Origin: Paralvinella palmiformis
Lineage: Eukaryota; Annelida; Polychaeta; Terebellida; Alvinellidae
Reading direction: 5' to 3'
DNA: 64,000 nt
NCBI GenBank assembly: GCA_025642065.1
Contig: JAODUP010001487.1
Span: forward strand, 1 to 64,000
Every line of letters starts with the position of its first letter. Position 1 is the first letter of the stretch. Both the position numbers and the translations under genes were made by a program. Shown piece by piece: positions 1 to 11,988 of the stretch. Below the pieces are notes generated by a model. It did no database searches. It was not told the origin of the DNA and was given only the letters and a program-made list of their open reading frames with translations.

Positions 1-160
1 GTGCGTGTGTGTGTGCGCGCGTGTGCATGCGTGAGGTCGCGCATATGTTAGTATGCGAGTTTTGTGTGTTAATGTGTGTCTGCTTGTGTGTGTCTGTTTC
101 CGTATTACGTGTGTTTTTGTATGTGCTTGTATGCGTTTATTTGTGTTATATTAGATGTGG
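1..160. repeat. GT-rich low-complexity sequence
   Basis: Irregular (GT)n tract with GC and TTGTG interruptions at the window edge. Positions 161-522 are AT-rich with no recognisable gene or repeat. Confidence 0.6.
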
Positions 161-522
161 TGAAACACGATTATTTATTATTGTTTTTAAGTGATTGTTC
201 TGGCTTACAGAGATAATGGTCTTTTAGTATAAATACATTTTACAGACCAGATCAATGAGGAATCGTTTTAACTATATACTAAAATTAATGGAATTTGTCT
301 TAATTAAATGGGATTTGATTATATTTTCGGGTCAATGTCTCTATATGAGCTGCATCATTTTTACTTCGTGGAGATAATAATAATAATTGCATATGTATTA
401 CGATATACACTATAACATATATTTATATATAAAATTACAATAGTATATAAGGATATTTAATAGTTCAGATCAGAGTTTTAATTCCTGTTTTATCTGAGTT
501 TAAGGAATATTTCACTTTGAAG

Positions 523-770
523 TCATATATCGGATATGTGCCACAGGCGTGACTTGCTCTCAGAATAGATAAGACACCTTTTCACTAACTGATGCCAAAC
601 TATGTAAGATAAAACAAGGTCTGGTGCCAATGTAATAACATCTCTTTGTGTCAGGAATGGTTTTAAGTTCCCAATATTCTTAAGATGGTCGTACACAGCA
701 AAATATTTTACTGACCCGCTCATAGTAATTAAAGATTCAAAGCTATACAACGATGGTGTTATTTACAGAT
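523..770 (-). mobile_element. Decayed CR1/L2-type LINE fragment
   Basis: The minus-strand reading contains G-S-V-K and H-L-K-N-I-x-x-L-K, which match the post-RT region of the better LINE copy at 41382-43195, with the central part of that stretch deleted. Too short and degenerate to be functional. Confidence 0.4.
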
Positions 771-804
771 CTGAAATAATGTCATGTAGTCAAATAGAAA
801 TTAC

Positions 805-858
805 GTATGTTATTATCAGTCAGTATGTTATTATCAGTCAGTATGTTATTATCAGTCA
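805..858. repeat. 18-bp minisatellite, three perfect copies
   Basis: Unit GTATGTTATTATCAGTCA repeated three times without a mismatch, ending at 858. Confidence 0.85.
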
Positions 859-943
859 GCTAAATTTAGTCAAGTCAAAGGGATAAAATTGTTAGAATTG
901 TGTTATACAATTGATGCAACATGAACATTTATAACCAATTCAG

Positions 944-1200
944 TTGTTGACAGACAGACAGATGGACGGACGGATAGACAGACATACAGACGGATGCACC
1001 GACGAACTGACGGACAGGCAACAGACAGAAGGACATACATACATACATACATACATACATACATACATACATACATACATACATACATACATACATACAT
1101 ACATACATACATACATACATACATACATACATACATACATACATACATGCATCCATGCATACATACATGCATGAATACATACATACAGACATAGATGCAT
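944..1200. repeat. (ACAT)n microsatellite with degenerate edges
   Basis: Long perfect ACAT array around 1034-1146, flanked by ACAG/ACGG-type degenerate units (949-1030) and ATGC-interrupted units. All open frames across it are repeat artefacts. Confidence 0.95.
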
Positions 1201-1347
1201 ACATTCTTACTTAGAATGAACGCACCGACATATGTATACAAAATAGCTGAATATAAAATTACTAACAGACAAAATTAAAAACATAAATAAAGATAAAACA
1301 ACAAATAAACAAATACAACGAATAAAATAACAAATGCACAGCCATAC

Positions 1348-1987
1348 CTTGTAAACAAGTATAATCCACTTTCAAATATTTCATTAGAATTTCAAGACAG
1401 TTTTCATTTGCCGCCTCAATATCGTCGTGAGTAATTAGTAAAAAGTTACATTTTTGTTTGCCAGAACAGCGTCTGTCCAAGATGGGAAGAACGTCGTTTG
1501 TACAACCGAGAAATTCATCAGGTTTTCTTATACATCTTCCCACTTCCATCCTTCCATACTCTGCCGAGTTCATTAAAATAACACTATCAACAGGAAAATG
1601 AGGCATGGAATTCCTCTGAATTACATATTTCAACCACTTCTGTAAAGAAAACAACAATACCTGTTATCTCCATTAATATTATTATTATTATGAATTTATG
1701 TATCTGTAACTATTCAATTGTTTACAACAGGAAGTATTATGGTGTTCATTATGCATAGCGACAAAAATTAAAGTATGTTTTTAGAATAAATATTTTTATT
1801 TCCTTCCGCAGTCATTAATAGATTTATTATTATTATTATCATCATCAATATATCAACATCATCATCATGAATGGAATGATTGAATATCACGGATTTTACC
1901 TGCTGAAATTAATTGAAATGTTCCCGCCAAAACTATGAGTTGGCCAATCAGAAGCCTCCATGTGTGACACGCTTTGCGTGCTTTCAT
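1348..1987 (-). pseudogene. Receptor unit A: signal and SUEL-lectin exons, frameshifted, 3' exons absent
   Basis: Exon 1 is 1900-1987: ATG at 1987, hydrophobic signal peptide of 29 residues containing L-I-G-Q-L and L-A-G-T-F, donor GTAAAA. Exon 2 is 1348-1639, acceptor TTTACAG, donor GTATGG, with the SUEL hallmarks Y-G-R, G-R-C, F-L-G-C-T-N-D-V, C-S-G-K and the K-Y-L-K-V-x-Y-x-C end. Exon 2 is 292 nt where unit B has 291. One extra T in the T run at about 1595-1598 shifts the frame and gives a TGA soon afterwards. In the compensated frame Phe replaces the Cys conserved here in B to F. No CUB, CCP, TM or tail exon is visible between 1347 and 1; they may lie left of the window or be lost. The promoter block upstream is intact. 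Domain identity is solid; pseudogene status depends on the extra base being real. Confidence 0.75.
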
Positions 1988-2288
1988 TGTTGATAAACTG
2001 TTTTGCCTTTAAACTCGCTTCTGGAACAATAAACACTTTATTAGATCTGTATCGTTCCTAGCTAAAGTCAAAACAATGAAGCTGTCATCCCAAAATAACA
2101 GATATTTTGTGTTTAAATGAACAAATAGTAATGGCTGCACCACTGCATCTGGAAGCTGAACGAAGCATATAATTAAAATGCCGATTTCGCGATAATCCTT
2201 GCTTCACGTTTGTTAACCGAAAACAGGATTATTTCTTGATATGGTACTGATATATACGTTTATTTAACAAACCTAGTGAGCAACTTAC

Positions 2289-2466
2289 CTCGAGTAGTGG
2301 TCAATAGTCCCAAAAAATAACTCAAATTTAGCAAAATGTGTCTACTCTACATGACATAAGCAATCCAATATGGCCGATGCATTATGCATCAAAAACTAGG
2401 TCAGCGTACAGCGCCATGACCTTAGAACTGAACTAATTAAGAGAAACATTCACTAGAGGCGCCACT
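2289..2466 (-). promoter_or_regulatory. Conserved upstream block of unit A (putative core promoter and 5' UTR exon)
   Basis: Plus-strand order: TCTACT at 2341, AATCCAATATGGCC, ATTATGCA, ACTAGGTCA, GCGC, TGACCT, then CACTAGAGGCGCCACT ending at 2466. The same ordered elements occur upstream of all six units. A GTAAGT donor at 2288-2287 suggests a short noncoding exon spliced to coding exon 1. No expression data are available. Confidence 0.6.
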
Positions 2467-2685
2467 GGTGATTGCTAACAAATGCTGGATTATTGGTGCA
2501 TTACTAAGCGTAAAGAAGAAATAAGATCGGGATTAAAAATCATTTTTAATATGCTTCATGAATAATGAATTTTCTAATAATAAATTAAATTAATATTACC
2601 GTACCTGGACCGAAGCTTATAACAAATATCGAACATGCCTGACTTTGTAATTCGAATATATTTTGGATATATTTTTATGCTTTTC

Positions 2686-2728
<43 letters not shown>

Positions 2729-3060
2729 GTTGTTGTTGTTGTTGTGATTTGATTGTTTAAAATTGCTAGAAATGTAACATTAATTATGTTTCATGGCTAT
2801 AATCGAACTATTTTAAGTAATACATTTCTATTATTTCCAGCATTGAAAGTTTTAGCATTAGCAATGTAACATACATTTTAAAAACAGAAACCAATCTGAA
2901 CCTTCTTCTCAACTAACACGAAATAGAGAGTAGAGTGCGGTATTTCCAGACTTGAAGCAAATTATATATTCATTATAATAAAATTTAATCGGGATCAGTT
3001 TTAAAGTGATGTGTATCATTTCATTGTAAGCGTGTTTTAACACATATCCGCACACGGGCT

Positions 3061-3106
<46 letters not shown>

Positions 3107-3610
3107 GGGGGAAGTTACGACTTAAAAAGAAGCATATAATTTAGAAAGTGTTGATTTGTAGAGAGAAACAAGATAATTTTAAACATAGTGGTAAACATAG
3201 ATGGTTAGGGAGTTATCATAGACATTGTTACAACTAACATGATTTAACTTGTATGTCTTAGATCCAGACACAACTGTAGATGATTTATGTTTTGGAGCTT
3301 TTGATCCTTAATGATTTGCGGACTGGTGAGACACCACACAATTGTTTTTCTTCAGTTTTCTGATGAATCGTCCATACGCGCGCGCGTACACGCACTCACG
3401 GACGCACGCACAAACACACATACACACACGATTCAATAAACTTCTAATTACAAAAGCCATTAATGATATAGACATATAATCAACTACCCAATTGGAAGCT
3501 TAATATTAAATTGTCCTCCCAATCTATTTTAAACTGGATTTCGATTCTAGTCAAATTATCGTCATTATAAATCCCACTTACATTCTTTAATCGAAGAAAT
3601 GTACTTTCAG
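2467..3610. other. Intergenic, no gene seen
   Basis: AT-rich. Contains (ATT)n followed by (TTG)n at about 2685-2744, (AG)n at 3064-3110 and a short CA/CG-rich tract at 3375-3430. Nothing coding recognised. Confidence 0.6.
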
Positions 3611-4279
3611 TGATTTCATAGAAATATAAAGACTTTGTCTTTCAAGAGATAGAACCATCGTCTTCAGTTTTATCACAATCTCCCTGGTTACACATCTGTA
3701 ATATTGAGCATGTATATTTTTCTGACAGGTGTGTCATCTGATTGGCAGATATGGAGTTAAATACATTTGTATTTAAAAGTATTTAGATACTTTTCAAATA
3801 TTTATATTTGTATTTAGTTTAAAAAAATGAAAAGTATCCGTATTTAGATAATTCCAAAGTATTTGATTTTTAAATACAATCGCGAACATGCGACCTACCG
3901 GGCAGAATGACCATAACCATACGTAAACAGTGGCCAAAGAGGCTGTTTGATGATATGAGATGTTAACATGGTTATCTGATAATATGTGTAATGATATATG
4001 GTTATAATTCTGATCATATATGTGAAAATATTTGTTAACGTGTATGTTATGTTAGGTGATGATTCTGTGCTGTAATAAAATCTGTGGATTAGAAAAGTAT
4101 TGGTATTTAAATACATTTACATTTGAATATATTTATATTTAACCCTATGAAAATTATTTGTATTTAAACACTTTTCAACGCATCTGACCCGTTGTCTGTG
4201 AGCGTAGTAAGCTTATATATTATATTCTATTCTTGAGTAGGCTTTGCATACGTTGGCTCTTTTCACCTCCTGCTTCATT
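3611..4279 (-). pseudogene. Remnant cytoplasmic-tail exon of a lost receptor unit, split by a MITE
   Basis: Read on the minus strand from 4279, after a CAG acceptor, the sequence starts R-M-K-Q-E-V-K-R-A-N like exon 7 of the intact units, then decays and reaches an in-frame stop. Positions 4187-4279 match the 5' third of exon 7. Positions 3611-3745 match its 3' half, including the CTTTGTCTTTCAAGAGAT stretch near the C-terminus. Between them sits an inverted-repeat element (3746-4186), and about 60 bp of exon is missing. No lectin, CUB, CCP or TM exon was found to its right before unit B, so it is an orphan exon. It shows that the cluster once had another member between A and B. Confidence 0.75.
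3746..4186. mobile_element. MITE with TATTTAAATAC-type internal repeats
   Basis: Ends CAGAT...ATCTG in inverted orientation. Both arms are packed with permutations of TATTTAAATACAAATA. No coding sequence. It lies inside the tail-exon remnant. The repeat-loaded arms resemble subterminal transposase-binding arrays of hAT elements; superfamily is inferred. Confidence 0.55.
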
Positions 4280-4941
4280 CTGAAAATATAATTAAGCACG
4301 TCATCAGGTAAATGTTGTGGTGTATCAGTGTCTGATGATTGTATTTATCATATTAACTAAATGTCACAATATTGAGATCAATACTTTCTACACTTTAGTT
4401 AGCTAGTAAATGATATACGATCATCTCATAATCCAATGAGAACGGTTCAATGACAAAACGGTCATTTAGTTTCGCTTATTTGCAGTAGGTAACAGTGGAC
4501 CAATTTTAAACCTAGAAGCCGCAATGCGAATACATATTAATGAGAGTTTTTAAAAGCCAAGCTATTATGTAGACTTATGTGTTTTAATACTTTGGTTATA
4601 AGCAACGATTTTAATTGTAATGGCATATAGTAACCATAATTTAATGTACGAAATATCGTTAATGTATCACAAAGCAAATTGATATCGAATCGACTAGACT
4701 GAAACAAACACGATTTTAAATATTAAATCTATCTAAAAAAAACCCAGGAGGAGTATTAGTAAAACGATTAGACATTAAGTATATTTATAATATTGGTATT
4801 TGTGTAAACGGTGTCTCTTGAAATGATTAATATGTGCAATAAAATACTACCTTCTTTTGCCATTTATTTATTCATACTCAATGGTGATCATAATACCACT
4901 ACTACTGCTACTATTACTATTACTACTATTACTATTACTAT

Positions 4942-4985
<44 letters not shown>

Positions 4986-5707
4986 TTACTATTACTACTA
5001 CTACTAATAAAAATAGTTATATTATCAATAATAAATAGACAATTAGGTAATACTGTCAAACACGAAATTATAGTTTTCAGTCGTTTTAGAATCTACTTTT
5101 TTAATCCAGTGCTAGTAATATCGAGGCATGTTGACATCGGACGTCAACATATAGATTATGATATTGCAGTTTTCATGCTGCTGTTTCGTACTGCACGTGC
5201 AGTTTAATATATTACCGCATCTATCTAATCAATCTTCATCTATATATAGATTAATTATTTAAGCACTTAGTACTAGTTTCCATCATCTAGACTCTCTTTC
5301 GTATTCTTATTGATCAGAAAAATCTAGTTTACAACTATAGATAGTCAATATAGGTAGATATATTAGTGGTCAAATATTTAATATTCTAAAATAATTCTTT
5401 CTGGATAAATAGGTTTTTTTAAAAAGTAAATACACCCTTTGACCAGTTAGTTTGTTAGAAGAATCATATAACCGTATTAGGACAAATGCTATATGGAATA
5501 TGATAAGTATGTTTTACTGAGTGTTATTTCTCGGATAAAAGCAACTAAAAATGATTTGAGGCATTCTCTCCGTAGAAAGGCCCCATACATGTTTACCTGC
5601 CATGCACAAATATTGGACATAGCGAATGTGTAAGTTAGTGTATGCTGTACTAAAATATAGGTGCGATGAGATGATGAAACAGAAAGCATCAATACCTGTT
5701 TGTGAAA
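4280..5707. other. Intergenic with an (ACT/ATT)n tract
   Basis: AT-rich. (ACT)n/(ATT)n/(ACC)n microsatellite at about 4894-5010. Open frames across it (poly-Leu, poly-Thr, poly-Ser) are repeat artefacts. No receptor exon or other gene recognised. Confidence 0.5.
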
Positions 5708-5953
5708 GGCATAGTAAAGGCTTCTGTAAATAGATATTGGCGAAAGCCTTGGAAGAATTCGAATATCAGACTTAAGGAATCTCTTTATCATAATTAAAAT
5801 TTAATTTCAATAATTAAATAAATACATTAGGCATAGTAAAGGCTTCTGCAAATAGATATTGTCGAAAGCCTTGGAAGAATTCGAATACCAGACTTAAGGA
5901 ATCTCTTTATCATAATTAAAATTTAATTTCAATAATTAAAGAAAATACATTAT
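5708..5953. repeat. Tandem duplication of a 123-bp unit
   Basis: GGCATAGTAAAGGCTTCTG begins at 5708 and again at 5831. The two units differ at only a few positions, so the duplication is recent. Function unknown. Confidence 0.85.
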
Positions 5954-6323
5954 TCTACATATATATATATTAATCCCAAATTTTTCTGCATAAATAAGCA
6001 ATTAAGAGGCAGAATATCGGTTTCTTACACATTTTAAACAGATGCTGATAACAATCTATTACAAAATTGAAATCAAGATAATTCATTTATTGTATAAGCT
6101 AAATAAAATGCGTATTCTATGCAACAGAACAAAAGCAAGACTTTCGTTGAAGAAATACTGTAAATAAGTAACAATTTTGCATTGGCAAGTAATGAATTGG
6201 TGTTCTAATTGAAACCGATTGATGTAAGTAATATAATTATGCTTAATTCGATTTTGTTTTGATGTCATAAATAAATACATACATTTGAGTTTATTTTACA
6301 AACACAGACATGCACGCACGCGC

Positions 6324-6330
<7 letters not shown>

Positions 6331-6379
<49 letters not shown>
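6331..6379. repeat. (AT)n microsatellite
   Basis: Uninterrupted AT dinucleotides following a CG/CA-rich 5' edge (6301-6330). Positions 5954-6330 and 6380-6628 show nothing else recognisable. Confidence 0.9.
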
Positions 6380-6381
<2 letters not shown>

Positions 6382-6628
6382 CTAAAAAACAACATCATGG
6401 CATAAGTATCACAATTATTTTCCCCAAACTCTTCTATAAACTTAATTTTTCTTAGTAAAAAAGCCGATTGTCCTTTTGAAATTTGTGGTAGCATCACGTA
6501 TCTGCCGGCTATTTAATAAAAAATGTATATTAATTCCTAACTTTGGTAAATGATCTGAAATTCTCAAGCTCGTAATAAGAATACTGGTTACGAATAATAC
6601 CACTTCAATGTCCCAATTCTTCATTCAT

Positions 6629-7440
6629 AAATATGTTGCAATCGTAGTCATAATCACCATTTCCAAATGCAATCTAATCGTAATCGATTACATTGTAAAT
6701 CTAATCATAATCAGCGATTACTTTCACGATTACACAAGGTGTTTGATTATTTACCATGTTATATCATACCACATATATGATTTGGTATATAAGGCAAAAG
6801 GTAACGATAGAACTGATTTACCCATTGACGAGCTGCTGTCATATTCATACACATGATGATTTGTCACTTTATTTGTTCTGTGAACATGAAATGAAAATTT
6901 GTTGAAACACTGTTTCTGATGTTGCCTGCCGCTATTATAAGTAATATAAACAGGCATTTCAGATTAACTGGTGTTGTTTTCACAATTCTATTGATATAGT
7001 TTGCACTAATCTCCGCTTGCCCAACTATCAATTATCTCTATGAATACCTGCGCATTCATGGCAAATGCATTATATGCTCCTTTGCTATATGGTGAATATT
7101 GATTTTAGAAATAGTAAAACAAACTAACGTCATATAATGACATCAAAGTCTCTTATACAGTTTCATTTCAAAAGCATTCCAGAAAGTGCGTCTGGTTCTT
7201 ACAAAGCAACCTTTTAACACTGTAGCATGTTTTTATCAGTAGTATACATGTAACCTAGTAAATATCGATGAAGAATCATATTCGTGTTTGTATTATGTAC
7301 ATTGTAATCACGACTGTAAGCATGATTACTTTACAATGAAATCGTAATCGATTACATTAAGAATGAATGTAATCGTAGTCGTAATCATAATCATGATTTT
7401 CTCAGATAATCGTAATTGTAATCGACTGTGTTGGGTCCTG
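6629..7440. mobile_element. Putative MITE with TAATCG/CGATTAC subterminal arrays
   Basis: Clusters of ATCGTAATCGATTAC-type words at 6630-6740 and 7330-7425 bracket a 600-bp centre without coding potential. The right end reads out as CAGGACCCAACACAGTCG on the minus strand, a plausible hAT-like terminus; the matching left end was not identified. Confidence 0.4.
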
Positions 7441-7789
7441 TAAACCCCCCAACTCTGATAAAATGAAATATTGTGATAGCGTATATCATGTTGTGATTTA
7501 TAACGTGAAATAAACAAACAAAAGCATTAGTACTGTTATGTTTTTAAAGCAAAATTGACAAGATAGTGTTAATGTTATTAAAATACAAATTCCAATTATT
7601 TAGAACAAAAACCTTTAGTCTATTTACTCACACGAAAGTACCTATAAACATAAATAGAACAAGACAAAGGGAGATATATACAATATCTATAAATAGATAC
7701 ACAAATACAAACACTTATTTTAATACATTTTCAATTTATACAATGAGATTCGGTTATGTTCACTTAAAAAGAATGCACATACAATAGAC

Positions 7790-8690
7790 CGCTCCAGGAG
7801 AAATGCGTTGCATCGGCTACTAACTGCGGTCGCGAGTTAGAAACAACTATGTTTTTTAATCAGGAGATGCCAACTTTTCACTAACGTTAAATACTGGAAA
7901 TCTTTCAGCAAATTGTTTCATATTACACCAAAACTGAGACTAGTGTTTCAGCTGAACGATTGTGTCTTTCAAAAGGAACATAATAATACAATAATAACCA
8001 AATGAATGAGCGAACTGATATTTCCAGATGAATGACACAGCTAAGCCTTCGTTATTCATGTTGACTCGCAGGATTTTAATGAAGATTCTTTTAACAATTT
8101 AATGTTGATATAATGGTCAATTTGCAAGTTATGGAAATAATATTTTTACTTGAACCAATCATATATGTATCACATGTCTATTATAAAATAAAAATGGTAT
8201 TACATTAGATTATTAGCACCCTTGTCATTTCCATGTAGTAAACATTGCACGAACGGCTGATTCAGAAATTAAAGCAGTTCATTTTCAATAAAAAATATCA
8301 TGCATAAATACCACTGCTACAGCATAGGAATCATCCATTCAATTATAATCTATGTGATCATTGATGTTATCCATTCATATCGTCATGTCAAATGGCAAAG
8401 GTTCTATAAAAAATAACATCTTAGAATGGAAGTTTGAATTAGACCGGACCATAACAGCTATGGTTTAGTGGCATATAGCTATTGGATGCAATCTATGCCA
8501 TATCTACTAAATGCAAAATTATGATCTGGAGATCATATACCCTTAATGGACTATATACAGCTTATCAGTAAGCCATTTATCGGCGACTACAAGTGTATAT
8601 CGCCATACAACAAAGTGATTCTTAGACTTCTAACCTGAGACCGTAGTGTGAAATTCAGTCACATGGTAGCGCCAGGGGTAAATGGATAGA
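7790..8690 (+). repeat. Dispersed ~0.9-kb repeat, copy 1
   Basis: The whole segment matches, in reverse complement, 25520-26530: for example GATTCTTAGACTTCTAACC (8619-8637) and GCGTTGCATCGGCTACTAAC (near 7804-7823). It ends just 3' of the unit B tail exon. No ORF; element class unknown. Confidence 0.7.
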
Positions 8691-8781
8691 TCTATTACAA
8701 TATTTTTACTTGAGATAAAACAGTAGAACGAAAACTGAGACTTCGAAGTTACAATCAGATCTATTACTACTTCACCACTGT

Positions 8782-10776
8782 CTATGTTGATTTAATAGAA
8801 CTATACAAACTTTGTCTTTCAACAGATCTCTCTCCTTCAGTTTTATCTCCGTTTCCTTGATTACGCATCTGTAATGTTGGACATGTACATTTGTCTGACA
8901 AGAGTGTCATCTGATTGGGTGGTACGAGTGACATATCCCAGCAAGTAGCATTGTTTTCTGATTGATCTACATTGACTGGTCTGTAATAAGCTTGTACATT
9001 ACTTCCAATTGTCGAGTAGGTCTTGTATAAGTTGGCTCTCTTCATTTCTTGCTTCATTCTGAAATCACAATCAATACTGTAAACATTGTAAAAAATATTA
9101 TTAGGTTAATGACATAGTCTGTTATTAATGTACGGTCTCATTTATCATATTATTCTGTATAACAACACTTAAGAACCGTCTCTGTGCCCTCATTGGTGGA
9201 GGGTAGGACTATTTATCCACGGGTTTAATCATGCTCTGCGGGAGGTCGGAGATTTGAATCCATGCCGTGACACTTTAGTAGGGGGTTTTCACCCAATCAG
9301 AGCAACTGGTAAGGTTTTCTCTATCAAATATGCCATCTATTATAAATTATAAATTTATTTAGAATTATTTCCCATGGTGAAGCTATAAAGCACAAACCTC
9401 TTTCCCTTAGTTGAGGTAGGTAGCCATTTGAAATAACCGCCATTTCGGCCATTGTTATTTATATCATATATCTAATAATAGCACTAGTTTTTATCTTCTG
9501 TGGAGTGTAGCGACATCGTTTCTCTCAATATAATATTGGATTTTTTAAACAAAAATTAAAGCCCACGAACAAGCGTTTCAGAAGAGTTTGAATTTACTAT
9601 GGCTTATCTTTATTTGCAGGATGACACAAATTTAAACATGAAAGATTATTTAGAGTAAAAACCAATCCGTTGACACTGTTATTTTAATATTTGGTTCATC
9701 AACGGAAGTTCTGTTTTATCATCATATAGAAAAGTATAACATAATGTATAAAACGTTGTTAACGTATCACAAAGCAGAAAATAAATCGATTTACTTAAGG
9801 GACTTATACCATTATTGATCTGAACGGATTATTACAAACTGGATAGAACCTACTGCCCTGAACCACATATATTCAGACAGTCCTTAAAATGGATTTTGTT
9901 TAGATTAGTTAGTTAAATAAGAAGAATACCTACATTTATTCAAACAATTCTTTTATGACCAATATAATTGACACTAGACAAGTCGTGTACGTCAGCTGTG
10001 TATGTATTTTGTAAAGCTGCTGGTAAATAGTAAACACAAACGAGTTCTAGGCAAACTAATAAATTATTAGTTAACACCAAACGTCTCTGATAGACGTAAA
10101 TCGCCCATATATGGCTTTTAGCATTTGTGTTCTATTAAAAAAACTCGTTTGCTTAATCTACGCAAACAATCAGGCCATGTTTTCATTTTTTATGTAGGTG
10201 CGCACAATCAGGGCTCGGATCTGGTGTATTACACATTGCGGCTCCCCCACTTTCAGTTACCCTTTCTCTACCTATTTTTATTAGTTCTAGCTTTTCACCT
10301 TGGAGAGTGTTTTGTTTTTGGCTACGATCTCCCACCGTAATTAATACCCAACGTATTACATTTAGTTGTCTTTGTTATCAAGATACACTTGAAAGGGGAT
10401 ACCGTAAGTTTTCGCTGTTTACAATTAGTTTAACGTTTCAATTGCGCAGATTTTAAATATTATTGGCCCAGTTTACTAGCTTTCGGCCGAAAATTCAAGC
10501 CAGTACTCAGAATAGAGAACTTCCAGTTTCTCAAATCGATGTCCAGAATAAAAAACAGGATACGATCGAGAGATCTTAGTCAGTTTAGAAAAACAAAACA
10601 ATCTAACGTTCTATTATAGAAGACCTACATTGTAATAACAATATCATGAATAATTATGATAGTAAAAATAGAATTTTAATATTCAGTGTATGACATGTTA
10701 TTTTAACAAGCTATAATATAAAAGCATAGCCCATACAAATATAAATTCACAGAATTGCTTTTAGGATAAAATTGAG

Positions 10777-10849
<73 letters not shown>

Positions 10850-11928
10850 AAATGATACAAAATGTTTGGCTTTGTTTCTTCATCAGTAGAATATATCTAA
10901 TGTTGATGGTCATTCTTAACTTCTGAATGGGGTGCCTACATGGCTTAAGTGGTAGCGTGGTTGTCCACATATGTATAACAAATTGGTTCAAACCCCAGCC
11001 TGGCTGTATCAGAAAGTTAATTCATATTTCACTTCGTTTGGAGGTCGCTCGGCCCATTTAGCTTACCTTATGCACAAATGCGGCCGTAAAACAGTAAGAT
11101 TTAAATTTCTTTGAATGATATTAAAGTGAACTTAAATGTGACCCATTTCCACTAACTTCATTATGGCCTACATTGTAAATAATGTTGATCCACAAATAGC
11201 ACCATATGCCATCTTAGTATTATTTAAAATATTTGTTTTTTAATTTTTGAGAAACCTATTCATATGCTGGTGCTGTATGCTTAACAATTATTTGAAAGTA
11301 GGATTCTCTTACAATCGAATAGTTTTACCTGATAATATAATACAACAAGAAGAAAATGATAGCATTATGAAGATACCTCACCTGTATTTGTTTATATAAA
11401 CAACTCCGCACACTACAGCGATTACCGACAGCACAACAGCGCCACCTGCTATCGCACTGATCACCACAACTATAATATCAAAAACAAGTATCATTCATTT
11501 TTACTGGATGAGTATTCTGTTCACTGCATCTTTAATAGGTGGGTTGTTGCCAAATAATTTCTGACATAAATAATAAAACAGATCACTTACTTGTCGAAAT
11601 GTGGAACGCGTCTCTGTTCGTTACGTCTTTCTTCACAATAGCAGCTGGCCATAATGAATACAAAAATAAAAAAAAATTTAAGGAATAAACTATATATCGA
11701 ATCACTATTGAGTTTGAATTTAGTTAGAAAATTTCATTTAAACTATAATGTTTCATAGAGTACACATTTTACCAGTTCCAGAGCAATTTCCAACGTCTCC
11801 AATCCATTTATTATCAATACATTGTAGACGCCATTCTTTGTTATTATTGTCACAACCAACAACAGCTTCGTTTCCTTCTCGTTTGTACCACGCGTTCACA
11901 GGACGTTCGAATTATGGACATCCAGATA

Positions 11929-11988
<60 letters not shown>

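Noticed and set aside
903..1241. Long overlapping open frames rich in Cys-Met-Tyr-Val or His-Thr-Tyr-Ile
   Set aside because: They are frames through the (ACAT)n microsatellite. The same applies to Ile-Tyr, His-Thr, Ser-Leu and Cys-Val frames at 22718-22996, 23504-23824, 32775-33277, 34308-34694, 38036-38543 and 52929-53384.
6629..7440. Interstitial telomere-like repeat
   Set aside because: The repeated word is TAATCG/CGATTAC in both orientations, not TTAGGG or a simple tandem array.
8782..9057. Independent single-exon gene starting at the Met of each tail exon
   Set aside because: Each copy is preceded by a splice acceptor at the same phase and sits 3' of a TM exon; it is the last exon of the receptor.
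10941..10996. tRNA gene
   Set aside because: A and B boxes are good, but no acceptor stem or anticodon stem forms and the body recurs elsewhere, so it is a SINE head.
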